Of a DNA stretch of 64,000 bases, positions 9,365 to 18,462 are shown piece by piece. The notes beneath the pieces were generated by a model. It was not told the DNA's origin. It did no database searches and saw nothing but the letters and a program-made list of their open reading frames with translations. The stretch is from Flavobacterium psychrophilum (GTDB lineage: Bacteria > Bacteroidota > Bacteroidia > Flavobacteriales > Flavobacteriaceae): positions 62,001 through 126,000 of the forward strand of contig CAMAWT010000006.1 of assembly GCA_945862065.1 (NCBI GenBank), written 5' to 3'. The translations under genes and the position numbers were made by a program. The first letter of the stretch is position 1, and each line of letters opens with the position of its first letter.

Positions 9365-10573
9365 CTAATCTAATAATTTTTTAGTTACTCTACTACTGGC
9401 AATCCAACTGGCAACAAAGCCCAAAAGGGTAATGGTGAAAAATACTATCAACACATTTTGAGCAGAAAAAACCACCGGATAAGCAAGTGTTTCTGTAATC
9501 ATGATCAGTTGAAATTGTTGCTGAATGACAACCACGATGATGCCTAAAACGAGTCCGATTAATCCTCCAAAAACAGAAAGTAACGTTCCTTGAAGAAGGA
9601 ATATTTTTCGCAAATGAGTTATTTCTGTGCCTAAATTATAGAGTGTTTTTAGATTTGATTTTTTGTCCAAAATCATCATAATTAGTGCGCCAATCAAGTT
9701 GAATAACGCAATGATTATCACCAAAGTAAAGATTAAATAAATGGCAATATTTTCGGTATTGAGCATTTTGTGTAAGGTTTCATTTAGCTCTTCTCTTGTT
9801 TTTACTGTTATCTTTTCATTCGACCCAGAAAAAACGACATTCAATTGAGAAATAATAGCTTTTTCATCACTATTCGGATTTGTTTTTATCTCAATTCCAG
9901 AGATTTGATTGGGCCTGTAACCCAAAATCTCTTGCGTTAGTCCAAGATCAGCAAAGACATATTTGGCATCCAATTCGTCATTAATAGCATAAATTCCAAC
10001 AGGGACAAGCACTGCTTTTGTAAAAGCATCATCGGCAGAATTGATAGCTCCTTTGCCAGGTTTTGGCGCAAAAACTTCAAAAAGATTGTTGTAATCAAAA
10101 AGCCCTAAAGATAATTTATTGGAAATTCCGTTGCCAATAACCACTTCGTCGGAATTGGGCGTTAACCAATTTCCATTAAATAAATTTTGTGACGATTTGT
10201 TGGTTTTTTTATAATTTCCATCAACACCTTTTAGTAGAGAAACTTGTTCTTTTCCTTTGAATAAAAACAAAACGCGTTCTTCCAACACCTTACTATAACT
10301 AATAACATTGGGTATTTTAGCTAATTCAATTTCTTGTTTTTTCGAAATTAAAAAGGATTTTCCTTTGGATGGTATTATCTTAAAATCTGGGTCAAAGTCA
10401 TTCGAAAAAGAAAGACTAAATTCTTTCAATCCGCCAAAAACCGATAATACAATAAAAAGCGCCATGGCACCCACAATGATTCCGCCAGAAGCAATTCGGG
10501 TAATAATATTGATAGCATTGTTTTTACTTTTGCTAAAAATATATCTTTTGGCTATGTAAAGCGGAAAATTCAC
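9365..10573 (-). CDS. FtsX-family ABC transporter permease (LolC/LolE-like)
   Basis: Inner-membrane permease of the FtsX/MacB superfamily. In the LolCDE branch these release lipoproteins for transport to the outer membrane. It has one N-terminal transmembrane helix (about residues 25-50), a large periplasmic domain (about 50-270) and three C-terminal helices. The last part contains LYNLGTEITHLRKIFLLQGTLLS, typical of FtsX-like domains. The 402 residues and the N-terminal YIAKRYIFSKSKNNAINIIT sequence match LolC/E-like proteins of Bacteroidota. The start codon is GTG and abuts the rbfA stop with no gap, implying translational coupling. The ATPase partner is not adjacent. Confidence 0.85.
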   Translation of the reverse strand: MNFPLYIAKRYIFSKSKNNAINIITRIASGGIIVGAMALFIVLSVFGGLKEFSLSFSNDFDPDFKIIPSKGKSFLISKKQEIELAKIPNVISYSKVLEERVLFLFKGKEQVSLLKGVDGNYKKTNKSSQNLFNGNWLTPNSDEVVIGNGISNKLSLGLFDYNNLFEVFAPKPGKGAINSADDAFTKAVLVPVGIYAINDELDAKYVFADLGLTQEILGYRPNQISGIEIKTNPNSDEKAIISQLNVVFSGSNEKITVKTREELNETLHKMLNTENIAIYLIFTLVIIIALFNLIGALIMMILDKKSNLKTLYNLGTEITHLRKIFLLQGTLLSVFGGLIGLVLGIIVVVIQQQFQLIMITETLAYPVVFSAQNVLIVFFTITLLGFVASWIASSRVTKKLLD

Positions 10574-10966
10574 TTATGATTTTTTACGTTTTTCTAGTAA
10601 ATCCGGATTTTCAATTGGGTTTTCTTTTCCAGAAAGGGCATTGTCTATTTTTTCAATATAATCTAATGAATCGTCAATGTAAAAAGACAAATTGGGTACT
10701 TTTCTTAGTTGTAATTTTACTCTTTGCGACAAATCATGTTTTATTAAAGGCATGTTCGACTTCACGGCTTCAAGAATTTCAACGGCTCTGTCTTGAGGAA
10801 AAACACTCAAATACACCCTTGCAACACCCAAATCTGTAGTGACAACCACTTTAGAAACCGAAATCACCAAATTGGTAAGACCGTTTTTACGCACTTCCCC
10901 TTGAAGAATATCAACTAAATCATTTTGTAAAACACTCCCTATTTTTTTTTGTCTGTTCGTTTCCAT
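10574..10966 (-). CDS. rbfA: Ribosome-binding factor A
   Basis: KH-fold protein that binds the 30S subunit and helps mature the 16S rRNA 5' end. The sequence shows the family pattern: an N-terminal RQKKIGSVLQNDLVDIL helix, the VISVSKVVVTTDLGVARVYLSV strand pair, and LRKVPNLSFYIDDSLDY near the end. ATG at 10966 (130 residues) is preferred over an in-frame codon five residues upstream, since METNRQKKIG is the usual beginning. It is followed immediately by the permease gene. Confidence 0.92.
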   Translation of the reverse strand: METNRQKKIGSVLQNDLVDILQGEVRKNGLTNLVISVSKVVVTTDLGVARVYLSVFPQDRAVEILEAVKSNMPLIKHDLSQRVKLQLRKVPNLSFYIDDSLDYIEKIDNALSGKENPIENPDLLEKRKKS

Positions 10967-11068
10967 TTTGCAAAAATACAATTTTTTAAACGTATCATAA
11001 AGTAAAGACCCAAAGTTTAATTTTTTTGTACTTTTACCAAACGATTATTAATTTTAAATGGATTTGGA

Positions 11069-11482
11069 ATGCGAAAAATTGAACATATTGGAATTGCCGT
11101 AAAAAGTTTGGAGACCTCCAATTTAGTTTTCGAAAAATTATTTGGAGCCCCCGCTTACAAACAAGAAGAAGTCGAATCAGAAGGGGTAAAGACGTCTTTT
11201 TTTATGAACGGACCCAATAAAATAGAACTTTTGGAAGCCACTAATCCAGAAAGTCCGATTGCCAAATTTTTAGAAAAAAAAGGGGAAGGCATTCACCATA
11301 TTGCTTTTGATGTGGAAGATATAGCATCAGAAATCATCCGATTGAAGAGCGAAGGTTTTATTGTGTTAAATGACCAACCTAAACAGGGCGCCGACAACAA
11401 ACTGGTTATTTTTTTGCATCCAAAATCAACAAACGGGGTGTTAATTGAGCTTTGTCAAGAAATAAAACAAATTGATATTTAG
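11069..11482 (+). CDS. mce: Methylmalonyl-CoA epimerase
   Basis: Vicinal-oxygen-chelate fold enzyme interconverting (R)- and (S)-methylmalonyl-CoA in propionate and branched-chain catabolism. Metal ligands are visible in the two repeats: IEHIGIAV (His), then GEGIHHIAFDVEDI (His), and NGVLIELCQ (Glu). The 137 residues are typical. Methylmalonyl-CoA mutase genes are not in the window. It is a single-gene unit followed by a perfect AT palindrome and the tRNA promoter. Confidence 0.93.
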   Translation: MRKIEHIGIAVKSLETSNLVFEKLFGAPAYKQEEVESEGVKTSFFMNGPNKIELLEATNPESPIAKFLEKKGEGIHHIAFDVEDIASEIIRLKSEGFIVLNDQPKQGADNKLVIFLHPKSTNGVLIELCQEIKQIDI

Positions 11483-11519
11483 AAAGTTAGCTTAAATTTT
11501 TTATTCGAATAAAAAATAC

Positions 11520-11550
11520 TTGCAAAAAATTAAAAATAGTAGTAATATTG
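11520..11550 (+). promoter_or_regulatory. Promoter of the tRNA(CAU) gene
   Basis: TTG at 11520-11522 and TAATATTG at 11543-11550, 20 bp apart, ending 13 bases before the mature tRNA 5' end. It is a near match to the Bacteroidota consensus. Confidence 0.6.
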
Positions 11551-11563
11551 CATCCTCTTAACC

Positions 11564-11637
11564 GGTCCTATAGCTCAGTTGGTTAGAGCACCTGACTCAT
11601 AATCAGGTGGTCCCTGGTTCGAGCCCAGGTGGGACCA
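11564..11637 (+). tRNA. tRNA with CAU anticodon (tRNA-Ile2 or tRNA-Met)
   Basis: Full 74-base cloverleaf. The acceptor stem GGTCCTA/TGGGACC contains one T-G pair, the D-arm is TAGCTCAGTTGGTTAGAGCA, the anticodon stem is CCTGA/TCAGG with loop CTCATAA, and the T-arm is CCTGG-TTCGAGC-CCAGG. CCA is not encoded. The CAU anticodon does not separate elongator Met from lysidine-modified Ile2. C4-G69 and C5-G68 in the acceptor stem are features reported for recognition by the lysidine synthetase TilS, which leans toward Ile2. The acceptor lacks the initiator-type 1-72 mismatch. Confidence 0.93.
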
Positions 11638-11642
11638 CAACA

Positions 11643-11676
11643 AAACCCTTGTAAGTATCAGTATTTACAAGGGTTT
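11643..11676 (+). terminator. Intrinsic terminator after tRNA(CAU)
   Basis: Perfect 12-bp stem AAACCCTTGTAA / TTACAAGGGTTT beginning six bases after the tRNA. Confidence 0.8.
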
Positions 11677-11866
11677 CTTATTAAAAAGTTGAGCAAAACC
11701 GAATGCTAAAAATTTTTATACCGTTATTTTCTGGGGATTTTATTCACTTTATTGTATCACGAGATTATCAAAACTCTTTATTAGGTTACATTTTGAGGAT
11801 TTAAAAAATTATTCAGTCGCAAAAATATCTACTTAAATTTTTAAAAACAATCCCTTTTTTTAAAAT
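11677..11866. other. AT-rich spacer
   Basis: About 190 AT-rich bases between the tRNA terminator and the convergent peptidase terminator. I see no gene, repeat or site in it. Confidence 0.5.
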
Positions 11867-11870
11867 AAAA

Positions 11871-11902
11871 TAGACCTCCAAATTTTTAAATTCAAAGGTC
11901 TA
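11871..11902 (-). terminator. Terminator after the S9 peptidase gene
   Basis: Stem TAGACCT / AGGTCTA with an 18-base AT-rich loop that can pair partly internally. On the minus strand it is followed by TTTTATTTTA. Confidence 0.65.
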
Positions 11903-11927
11903 TCTTTTTTATTTTATGTGCTTTTTT

Positions 11928-14342
11928 CTAATTCTTTAAATATTTTTCTAAGAATTGATCTTGTTCCCATAACAAATGTAAAATGTTTTCTTTGGCAACA
12001 TAACCGTGGCTTTCTTTTGGTAAAATCACCAATCTTGCTGGTCCACCTAATCCTTTTAATGATTGAAAATAGCGCTCCGATTGTAGTGTAAAAGTTCCAG
12101 GGTTATTATCAGCTTCACCGTGAACTAATAGTAAAGGTGTTTTCATTTTTTCGGCATTCATAAATGGCGACATTACGTTGTAAACTCCAGGAACATCCCA
12201 GTAATTACGCTGCTCACTTTGGAATCCAAATGGTGTTAACGTCCTGTTGTATGCACCACTTCTTGCAATTCCACAAGCAAATAAATTAGAATGTGTTAAT
12301 AAGTTTGCCGTCATAAAAGCACCATAAGAATGACCACCAATGGCTACTTTTTTACGGTTAATATATCCTAATTTGTCAACGGCATCAATGGCTGCTTCTG
12401 CATTAGCAACTAATTGTGGAATAAAAGTATCATTTGGTTCTGTTGTTCCTTCACCAATAATTGGAAAAGCAGCGTCGTCTAAAACGGCATAACCTTTGGT
12501 TACCCAATATACAAACGAACCATAGTTTGGAAACGTAAATTCGTTAGGGTTTTTGTCACTTTGTCCTGCCGAATTTTTGTCTTTGTATTCTGCTGGATAC
12601 GCCCAAATTAATAAAGGCAATTTTTCTTTTTTTGTTTTGTCATAACCTGCTGGTAAATATAATGTTCCAGAGAGTTCAACACCATCATTTCTATTGTATT
12701 TAATCACTTCTTTATAAACGTTTTTAATGCTTTCGAATGGGTTTTTGAAATCGGTTATTGGTGTTAATTTGTTTTTCGATTTGATGTTTCTGAAATAGTA
12801 ATTTGGATATTCATTTTTAGACTGAATCATCACTAAAACTTCACCTTTCTTGAAATCTTCAATTGATTGTAAATCTTCTTTTTTGTCTTTCATGTTAGAA
12901 GTGTACAGTCTCGTTTTCTTCAAAGTATTGAAATCGTAATCATCAATAAAAGGAAATTGTCCGTCTTTAGTGTTGCCATCGCCAATTAAAAATCCTTTGT
13001 TGTTTTCTACTGCAATTACATATCTTCCAAATTCGTTCTTTTTCATCTCGAAATTTCCAGGATCTGAGTACATGTCTTGCGAATTTCTGTCTTCAATAAT
13101 TTTTGGAGCAATCGCTAAATTTGAAGGGTTGAATAAATATGCTTTCGTGTTTCTGGTGTCGTACCAAGAATCAGCAACGATAGCAATGTTTTCGTTTGCC
13201 CACATGATGCCTTCATAACGTTGTTGGGTTTTGATTAAGCTTGTTGGATTTGATGAAAATGGCGCTTCCCATAAAAACACTTCGTCTCTAAAATCCACTT
13301 TTACGGCTTGGTCTCCACCATCTAGAGCTTCAACAAAATATAAAGTAGCTGGTTTGTCAGCTCTCCAACCCATGCTTCTTTTTCCTTTTCTTACCGATGA
13401 AAATCCTTTAGACATAATCTCGGTTAATGGCACTTCATTTACTACTTTTACTTCTCTACCATTAGCATCATAAACCGTACTTTTTTGAGGAAAACGGCTC
13501 ATTGGAACAATATATGAATAGGGTTTTTGAATGGTAGTCAACATCAAATAATTACCATCTGGAGAAAAACTTTCACCCGCATAAATGTCAGCTGTTTTAA
13601 ATAAAGTAGTGCTTCCAGAAAGCGAAACTTTATACAATTCAGATGTTACTAAAGCATCAAAATTAGCTTCGTCTGTTTTGTTTTTTAATAAATCTTGATA
13701 GGTTCTATTTTGTGATTTTGAACCATCACTTAAAGAAACAGTTGGTCCTTTTGGTAAATCTTTAACGCTATTAATTAAAGCCAAACGGTCTTTTGGAAGA
13801 ACCTTTACCAAGAACGTTTCGTTATCTTTCATCCAATAGAACGGACTTCCTAAATTCGCATTCAAATTATCGGAAGTTAATTTTTTTGCGGTTGCAGTTG
13901 CTACATCAATTACCCAAAGTTCAACACCTTTACTGGTGGTATTGGTAAAAGCAATTTTCTTTTCGTTTGGCGACCATGAAATATTAGTAATTTTAGGGTT
14001 TTCTGGCAAACCTGTTACTTGAATTTCGGCTTTGTCACTAATTTTTCTAACTTTCAGATTTTTAAGGTACGTTACCGTACTTGAAATATTGGTTACGGGA
14101 TTAATTCTCAAACCACCTAATTTCATTTCTTCTTGATTTAAATCATCAAGTGTTTTGTAAGTGTTTCGGTAGCTCAAAAGCATGTATTCTTTCTTAGTGT
14201 CCATGCTTACTGATGGCGCTCTTTCGTAATCTGCTAAGGCTAAAATCTCAGCGGAAGGTTTTTGATAGGTTGTATTTTCTTGTGCCGATGTATATAAAAA
14301 AGCACCCAAAAAAGCCACAAATGTTAATAATCTTAGTTTCAT
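11928..14342 (-). CDS. Secreted S9-family prolyl oligopeptidase-like peptidase
   Basis: Serine peptidase of the S9 clan with an N-terminal beta-propeller (roughly residues 60-540 of the 804-residue protein) and a C-terminal alpha/beta-hydrolase domain. The nucleophile sits in GGHSYGAFM, the acid in VHGEADNNPG and the histidine in KESHGYVA. A signal peptide (MKLRLLTFVAFLGAFLYTSAQ) marks the start at ATG 14342; the open frame extends 33 codons further, but those encode an unlikely leader. It is similar in layout to glutamyl endopeptidase and prolyl tripeptidyl peptidase-like proteins of Bacteroidota, and the exact specificity cannot be read from sequence. It probably acts in the periplasm on peptides. 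Confidence 0.9.
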   Translation of the reverse strand: MKLRLLTFVAFLGAFLYTSAQENTTYQKPSAEILALADYERAPSVSMDTKKEYMLLSYRNTYKTLDDLNQEEMKLGGLRINPVTNISSTVTYLKNLKVRKISDKAEIQVTGLPENPKITNISWSPNEKKIAFTNTTSKGVELWVIDVATATAKKLTSDNLNANLGSPFYWMKDNETFLVKVLPKDRLALINSVKDLPKGPTVSLSDGSKSQNRTYQDLLKNKTDEANFDALVTSELYKVSLSGSTTLFKTADIYAGESFSPDGNYLMLTTIQKPYSYIVPMSRFPQKSTVYDANGREVKVVNEVPLTEIMSKGFSSVRKGKRSMGWRADKPATLYFVEALDGGDQAVKVDFRDEVFLWEAPFSSNPTSLIKTQQRYEGIMWANENIAIVADSWYDTRNTKAYLFNPSNLAIAPKIIEDRNSQDMYSDPGNFEMKKNEFGRYVIAVENNKGFLIGDGNTKDGQFPFIDDYDFNTLKKTRLYTSNMKDKKEDLQSIEDFKKGEVLVMIQSKNEYPNYYFRNIKSKNKLTPITDFKNPFESIKNVYKEVIKYNRNDGVELSGTLYLPAGYDKTKKEKLPLLIWAYPAEYKDKNSAGQSDKNPNEFTFPNYGSFVYWVTKGYAVLDDAAFPIIGEGTTEPNDTFIPQLVANAEAAIDAVDKLGYINRKKVAIGGHSYGAFMTANLLTHSNLFACGIARSGAYNRTLTPFGFQSEQRNYWDVPGVYNVMSPFMNAEKMKTPLLLVHGEADNNPGTFTLQSERYFQSLKGLGGPARLVILPKESHGYVAKENILHLLWEQDQFLEKYLKN

Positions 14343-14756
14343 ATTGTTGGTTTGAATAGTTAGTTGTAAAAATAATTTTTTACAATATAGAAATTCTAAA
14401 TTATTTGTTAATTTTTTGTAGCTTTGTGTTTTGTGAATCACATTTCACCATTTTAAACAATCAAAATCCAAAAATCAACATCCCAATTTTATTATTCTCA
14501 AATTCCTCTCAAAATCAAACAACAACAAACACCAATTAATCATCAATAAATACCCGTAAATATAAACTAGATTAATTTACATGCTATTTTTTTAACACCG
14601 TCTTAATTTCTACAATCAGTTTTTTTGGTTAATTAACGTATATTTGGAGTTTCAAAATATACTGTTTTTATGAAAATGAACGCACCAAATAATGGGTCTT
14701 TCTCATTACAATTCCGTCTAATTTTTATAAAAACATAACCTTTAACACATGATGTA
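14343..14756. other. AT-rich divergent intergenic region
   Basis: 414 bases between the divergent peptidase and gtrA-like genes. A promoter core TATATTTG is at 14639-14646, facing right. A 22-codon frame starts at ATG 14670, but there is no support that it is translated. Nothing else stands out. Confidence 0.5.
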
Positions 14757-15128
14757 ATGGATGTTGTAAAGTTTTTTAAATTTGGTTTTGTTGGGTTTTT
14801 GGGCTTGCTAATTGATTTTTGCGTCACCTGGATATTCAAAGAAAAACTGAAATTCAATAAATATATTTCCAATTCAATTGGCTTTTTGTTTGGAGTTACC
14901 AACAATTATTTTCTGAACAAATATTTTACTTTTCACAATTTAGATCAAAACATCAGTTCTCAATTTTTTAGTTTTGTTCTTATCGCACTCATCGGATTGT
15001 TATTTAGTACCACTATTATTTACGTTCTTCAAAAATATACAACTTTTAATTTTTATTTTTGCAAAGCCATTTCAGTTGGAATCGTATTTTTTTGGAATTT
15101 TTTTGCTAATAGTTTTTACACCTTTTAA
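14757..15128 (+). CDS. GtrA-family membrane protein
   Basis: A 123-residue protein with four predicted transmembrane helices. The GtrA signature is seen in KFGFVGFLGLLIDF at the start and in GVTNNYFLNKYFTF, which resembles the family's N-[YF]-x-N-[KR]-x-[FW]-T-F motif. GtrA proteins are thought to flip or present polyprenyl-linked sugars for cell-surface glycosylation. It lies two bases upstream of the GT39-like transferase, a pairing that fits a lipid-carrier/transferase module. The start at the third of three closely spaced ATGs is the only one in frame. Confidence 0.88.
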   Translation: MDVVKFFKFGFVGFLGLLIDFCVTWIFKEKLKFNKYISNSIGFLFGVTNNYFLNKYFTFHNLDQNISSQFFSFVLIALIGLLFSTTIIYVLQKYTTFNFYFCKAISVGIVFFWNFFANSFYTF

Positions 15129-15130
15129 TC

Positions 15131-16651
15131 ATGATTTTTAAAAATAAAATAGCGTCTATTATTGTTTTATCCACAATAATAAGATGTTTTGTTGCACTAA
15201 CAATTGGACTTGGAAATGACGAAGTATATTATGTGGAATATGCGCAACATTTGCAATGGAATTATTTTGACCATCCTCCATTGGTGGCCTTATTGATTAG
15301 GTTATCGACCTTCAATTTATACTTTTTGCAAGACTTTTTTATCAGACTTGGACCTATACTTTTGGCTGCAGCCAATACGTATTTAATTTATAAAATCGCC
15401 AAAAAAATAAAAGGAGAAAATGCCGGGATTTTTGCAGCGTTATTATTTACGGCTTCTATTTATTCCAGTATCATTTCGGGAGTATTTATTTTGCCAGACT
15501 CGTCGCAACTTTTCTTTTGGATTTGCAGTGTGTATTGTTTAATAAACCTACTTTTCGACACAAAATCAGTCAACAGAAACTTACTTTTGTTTGGTTTCTT
15601 TACAGGTTTGTGCATCATGAGTAAGGTTCATGGCGTCTTTTTATGGTTCGGTTTCGGATTATTTATTCTAATATATCAAAGGCAGTTACTTAAAAACCCC
15701 TTTTTGTACTTATCTGTTTTAATTTCGTTAGTAATAATATCGCCCATTCTTTTTTGGAATATCGATAATGATTTTATAACCTATAAATTTCACAGCGAAC
15801 GTGTTACCATAAACGGAGGCATCAATATTGATAGTTTTATTCGAGAATTTTTTGGAGGATTTTTTTATAACAATCCCATAAATTATGTGTTATTGATCAT
15901 TTCTTTTTTTATGTTAAAAAGAAGCAGTCTTCACATTAATTATAAAAGAATATTGATATTATTAAGTGTGCCTTTAATCATCATTTTGTTGTTTACCTCC
16001 TTGTTTAGAGATACGTTGCCGCATTGGTCTGGTCCGGGTTACACTACGTTAATAATTTTGACGGCTTGTTGTTGTTCAGAATATTATTTTAAGTATAAAA
16101 AATGGGTACATGCAGCTGTGTATTTTACCTTATTTATATCAGTTGTTGGGGTAGGGGTTATCAATTATTTTCCGGGAACGTTAGGTCAAAAACAACAACA
16201 CGAACTTGGTCGCGGCGATGCCACTTTAGATATGTATCAATGGGATTTCTTTAAATTAGAATTTGAAAAATTTCATAAAAGCAAAAACAAAACGGATGAT
16301 TCCGAATTCATCATTAGTAATAAATGGTTTCCAGCATCACACATTGACAAATATATTGCACAGCCTTTGCATTTGAACTTTGTAGCCATCGGAAAATTGG
16401 AAGACATTCACACCTTTTATTGGTTAAACAAAGAAAGAAAACCAATTCTTAAAGGAGATAATGCGTATTTTTTCACGTTTTCTAATGACTTCAACAACCC
16501 AAATAGTTTTTACGAAAAGTCATTTGAAAAAATTATATTTCAAAAAACGATTATTCAATATCGATCTGGAAAACCAGTTAGGAAAATGTATATTTATTTA
16601 CTAAAAAATTATAAAGATGGGAATGAGTTTTCAATCACAAAATCAAATTGA
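15131..16651 (+). CDS. GT39-family (ArnT/PMT-like) membrane glycosyltransferase
   Basis: A 506-residue integral membrane protein with about ten helices. The first periplasmic loop carries GNDEVYYVEYAQ followed by NYFDHPPLVALLIRL, the acidic catalytic pair and DHPPL motif of PMT/ArnT-like transferases. Family members transfer sugars from polyprenyl phosphate to lipids or proteins on the outer face of the inner membrane. The C-terminal ~130 residues are soluble. Adjacent gtrA-like gene and two-base spacing suggest an operon for decorating a surface glycan or lipid. The sugar and acceptor are unknown. Confidence 0.88.
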   Translation: MIFKNKIASIIVLSTIIRCFVALTIGLGNDEVYYVEYAQHLQWNYFDHPPLVALLIRLSTFNLYFLQDFFIRLGPILLAAANTYLIYKIAKKIKGENAGIFAALLFTASIYSSIISGVFILPDSSQLFFWICSVYCLINLLFDTKSVNRNLLLFGFFTGLCIMSKVHGVFLWFGFGLFILIYQRQLLKNPFLYLSVLISLVIISPILFWNIDNDFITYKFHSERVTINGGINIDSFIREFFGGFFYNNPINYVLLIISFFMLKRSSLHINYKRILILLSVPLIIILLFTSLFRDTLPHWSGPGYTTLIILTACCCSEYYFKYKKWVHAAVYFTLFISVVGVGVINYFPGTLGQKQQHELGRGDATLDMYQWDFFKLEFEKFHKSKNKTDDSEFIISNKWFPASHIDKYIAQPLHLNFVAIGKLEDIHTFYWLNKERKPILKGDNAYFFTFSNDFNNPNSFYEKSFEKIIFQKTIIQYRSGKPVRKMYIYLLKNYKDGNEFSITKSN

Positions 16652-16668
16652 TACTGATTGAAAACCAA

Positions 16669-17262
16669 TTATTTAGTTGAAAGCCCATGCAATCGGCTAA
16701 CATATTTTCCAATAACATCAAATTCTAAATTGATTTGTGTTCCAACTTTAAACGAATGAAAATTGGTGTGTTCATACGTATACGGAATGATAGCCACGCT
16801 AAATTGATTTGGTTTGGAATCTACAACCGTCAAACTTACTCCGTTTACAGTTACCGAACCTTTTTCTATAGTAATATTGTGTAAAGAAGCATCATATTCA
16901 AAGGTATACCGCCAGCTGCCTTGTGTTTCTTCAATGTAGGTGCAAACCCCCATTTGATCAACATGCCCTTGCACTATATGTCCGTCAAGTCGATCGCCCA
17001 GTTTCATGGCGCGTTCTAAATTTACCGAATCATTGATTTTCCAACTGCCAAGATTGGTTTTATTGATGGTCTCCTGAATGGCAGTAACGGTATAACAATC
17101 ATTTTCAATGCCAACAATCGTTAAACAAACGCCATTGTGAGCGACACTTTGATCAATTTTAAGTTCGTTTGTTAGGGAAGAACTTACGGTTATATGCAGA
17201 TTGTCTTGTTCTTTTTCTATGTTTTTTATTAATCCGAGGGTTTCAATTATTCCTGTAAACAT
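16669..17262 (-). CDS. ribE: Riboflavin synthase, alpha subunit
   Basis: Converts two 6,7-dimethyl-8-ribityllumazine molecules to riboflavin. The internal duplication is visible: MFTGIIETLG with NGVCLTIVG and TAIQETINKTNLG in the first half, then GHIVQGHVDQMG, NGVSLTVVDS and IPYTYEHTNF in the second. The 197 residues are typical. It is divergent from pdxA, with a 58-bp gap holding both promoters (minus-strand core TAATTTTG at 17292-17299). There is no room for an FMN riboswitch. Confidence 0.96.
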   Translation of the reverse strand: MFTGIIETLGLIKNIEKEQDNLHITVSSSLTNELKIDQSVAHNGVCLTIVGIENDCYTVTAIQETINKTNLGSWKINDSVNLERAMKLGDRLDGHIVQGHVDQMGVCTYIEETQGSWRYTFEYDASLHNITIEKGSVTVNGVSLTVVDSKPNQFSVAIIPYTYEHTNFHSFKVGTQINLEFDVIGKYVSRLHGLSTK

Positions 17263-17320
17263 TGTCGTTTTATTTTACTAAATTTGCAATTCAAAATTAG
17301 CAATAAAAGCACAACAAGCG

Positions 17321-18385
17321 ATGAAAAAAGCAGAAAATATTATCGTAGGTATTTCTATCGGAGATTTAAACGGTATTGGAAGCGAAGTTATTTTAAAAAC
17401 ATTTGAAGATAATCGAATGATGGAGCTTTGTACCCCGGTTATTTTTGCTAATGTAAAAATCGTTTCTTTCATCAAAAAAAATCTAAATTCTGAAGCACCT
17501 TTGCATGGAATCGATAACTTGAACCAGCTTGTAAAAGGTAAAATCAATGTGCTAAATGTTTGGAGAGAAGGCGTCGATATTAATTTTGGCACTGCAGATG
17601 AGAATGTTGGAAAATATGCTATAAAATCATTTACAACAGCAACCAAAGCCTTAAAAGACGGATTAATTGATGTATTGGTTACGGCTCCAATAAATAAATT
17701 TAACATTCAATCAGAGGATTTTAAATTTCCAGGTCATACCGATTATTTGAATCAAGAACTAGAAGGAAATGCATTGATGTTGATGGTTCAAGACAATTTA
17801 AGAGTTGGATTACTTACAGATCATGTGCCGGTAAATCAAGTATCCTCTCATATTACAGAAAAATTGATAACTCAAAAAATAGAAACAATCAACCTTACGT
17901 TGAAGCAAGATTTTGGGATAAATAAACCAAAAATCGCTTTATTAGGTTTAAATCCGCATTCTGGAGATCACGGCGTTATTGGAAAAGAAGATCAAGACAT
18001 CATGAAACCAACAGTAAAAAAGCTCTTTGAAAAAGGCATTCTTGTTTTCGGACCTTATGCTGCAGATGGTTTTTTTGGCAGTAGCCAATATGAAAAATAT
18101 GATGCTGTTATTGCAAGTTATCATGACCAAGGGCTTATTCCTTTCAAAACACTTTCATTTGGAAACGGTGTAAATTATACGGCAGGTTTAGATAAAATAA
18201 GAACTTCGCCAGATCATGGAACCGCTTTTGAAATTTCAGGAAAAGGCTTGGCAGATTATAATTCGTTTAAAGAGGCAGTTTATCTTGCTATTGACATATA
18301 TCACAAGAGAAATGAATACAAAGATTTGATAAAAAACCCTTTAAAAACAAAAGAAAAAGAGTTATTAACAAAAAAAGGTGCATAA
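17321..18385 (+). CDS. pdxA: 4-hydroxythreonine-4-phosphate dehydrogenase
   Basis: NAD-dependent enzyme of pyridoxal 5'-phosphate synthesis. Motifs are GISIGDLNGIGSEV at the N-terminus, APINKFN, PGHTDYL (metal-binding His), GLNPHSGDHG, ASYHDQGLIPFK (second metal His) and SPDHGTAFEISGKG near the C-terminus. The 354 residues fit. The promoter core TAAATTTG lies at 17279-17286. It faces away from ribE, so two cofactor pathways share one intergenic gap. Confidence 0.96.
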   Translation: MKKAENIIVGISIGDLNGIGSEVILKTFEDNRMMELCTPVIFANVKIVSFIKKNLNSEAPLHGIDNLNQLVKGKINVLNVWREGVDINFGTADENVGKYAIKSFTTATKALKDGLIDVLVTAPINKFNIQSEDFKFPGHTDYLNQELEGNALMLMVQDNLRVGLLTDHVPVNQVSSHITEKLITQKIETINLTLKQDFGINKPKIALLGLNPHSGDHGVIGKEDQDIMKPTVKKLFEKGILVFGPYAADGFFGSSQYEKYDAVIASYHDQGLIPFKTLSFGNGVNYTAGLDKIRTSPDHGTAFEISGKGLADYNSFKEAVYLAIDIYHKRNEYKDLIKNPLKTKEKELLTKKGA

Positions 18386-18390
18386 GGCTT

Positions 18391-18418
18391 TTGAAATTAC
18401 AATAATTTTATATCTTTG
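18391..18418 (+). promoter_or_regulatory. Promoter of the DUF177-rpmF unit
   Basis: TTG (18391-18393), 17-bp spacer, TATCTTTG (18411-18418). This is one of the best consensus matches in the window, 44 bases before the DUF177 ATG. The leader contains a short CCAAAC/GTTTGG hairpin. Confidence 0.75.
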
Positions 18419-18462
18419 CACTCCCAAACTGGTTTTTTTGGTTTGGAAAAATTGAAAATCAG

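Noticed and set aside
17278-17706. 142-codon minus-strand frame opposite the start of pdxA
   Set aside because: It is antisense to clear pdxA motifs and covers the divergent promoter region of ribE and pdxA.
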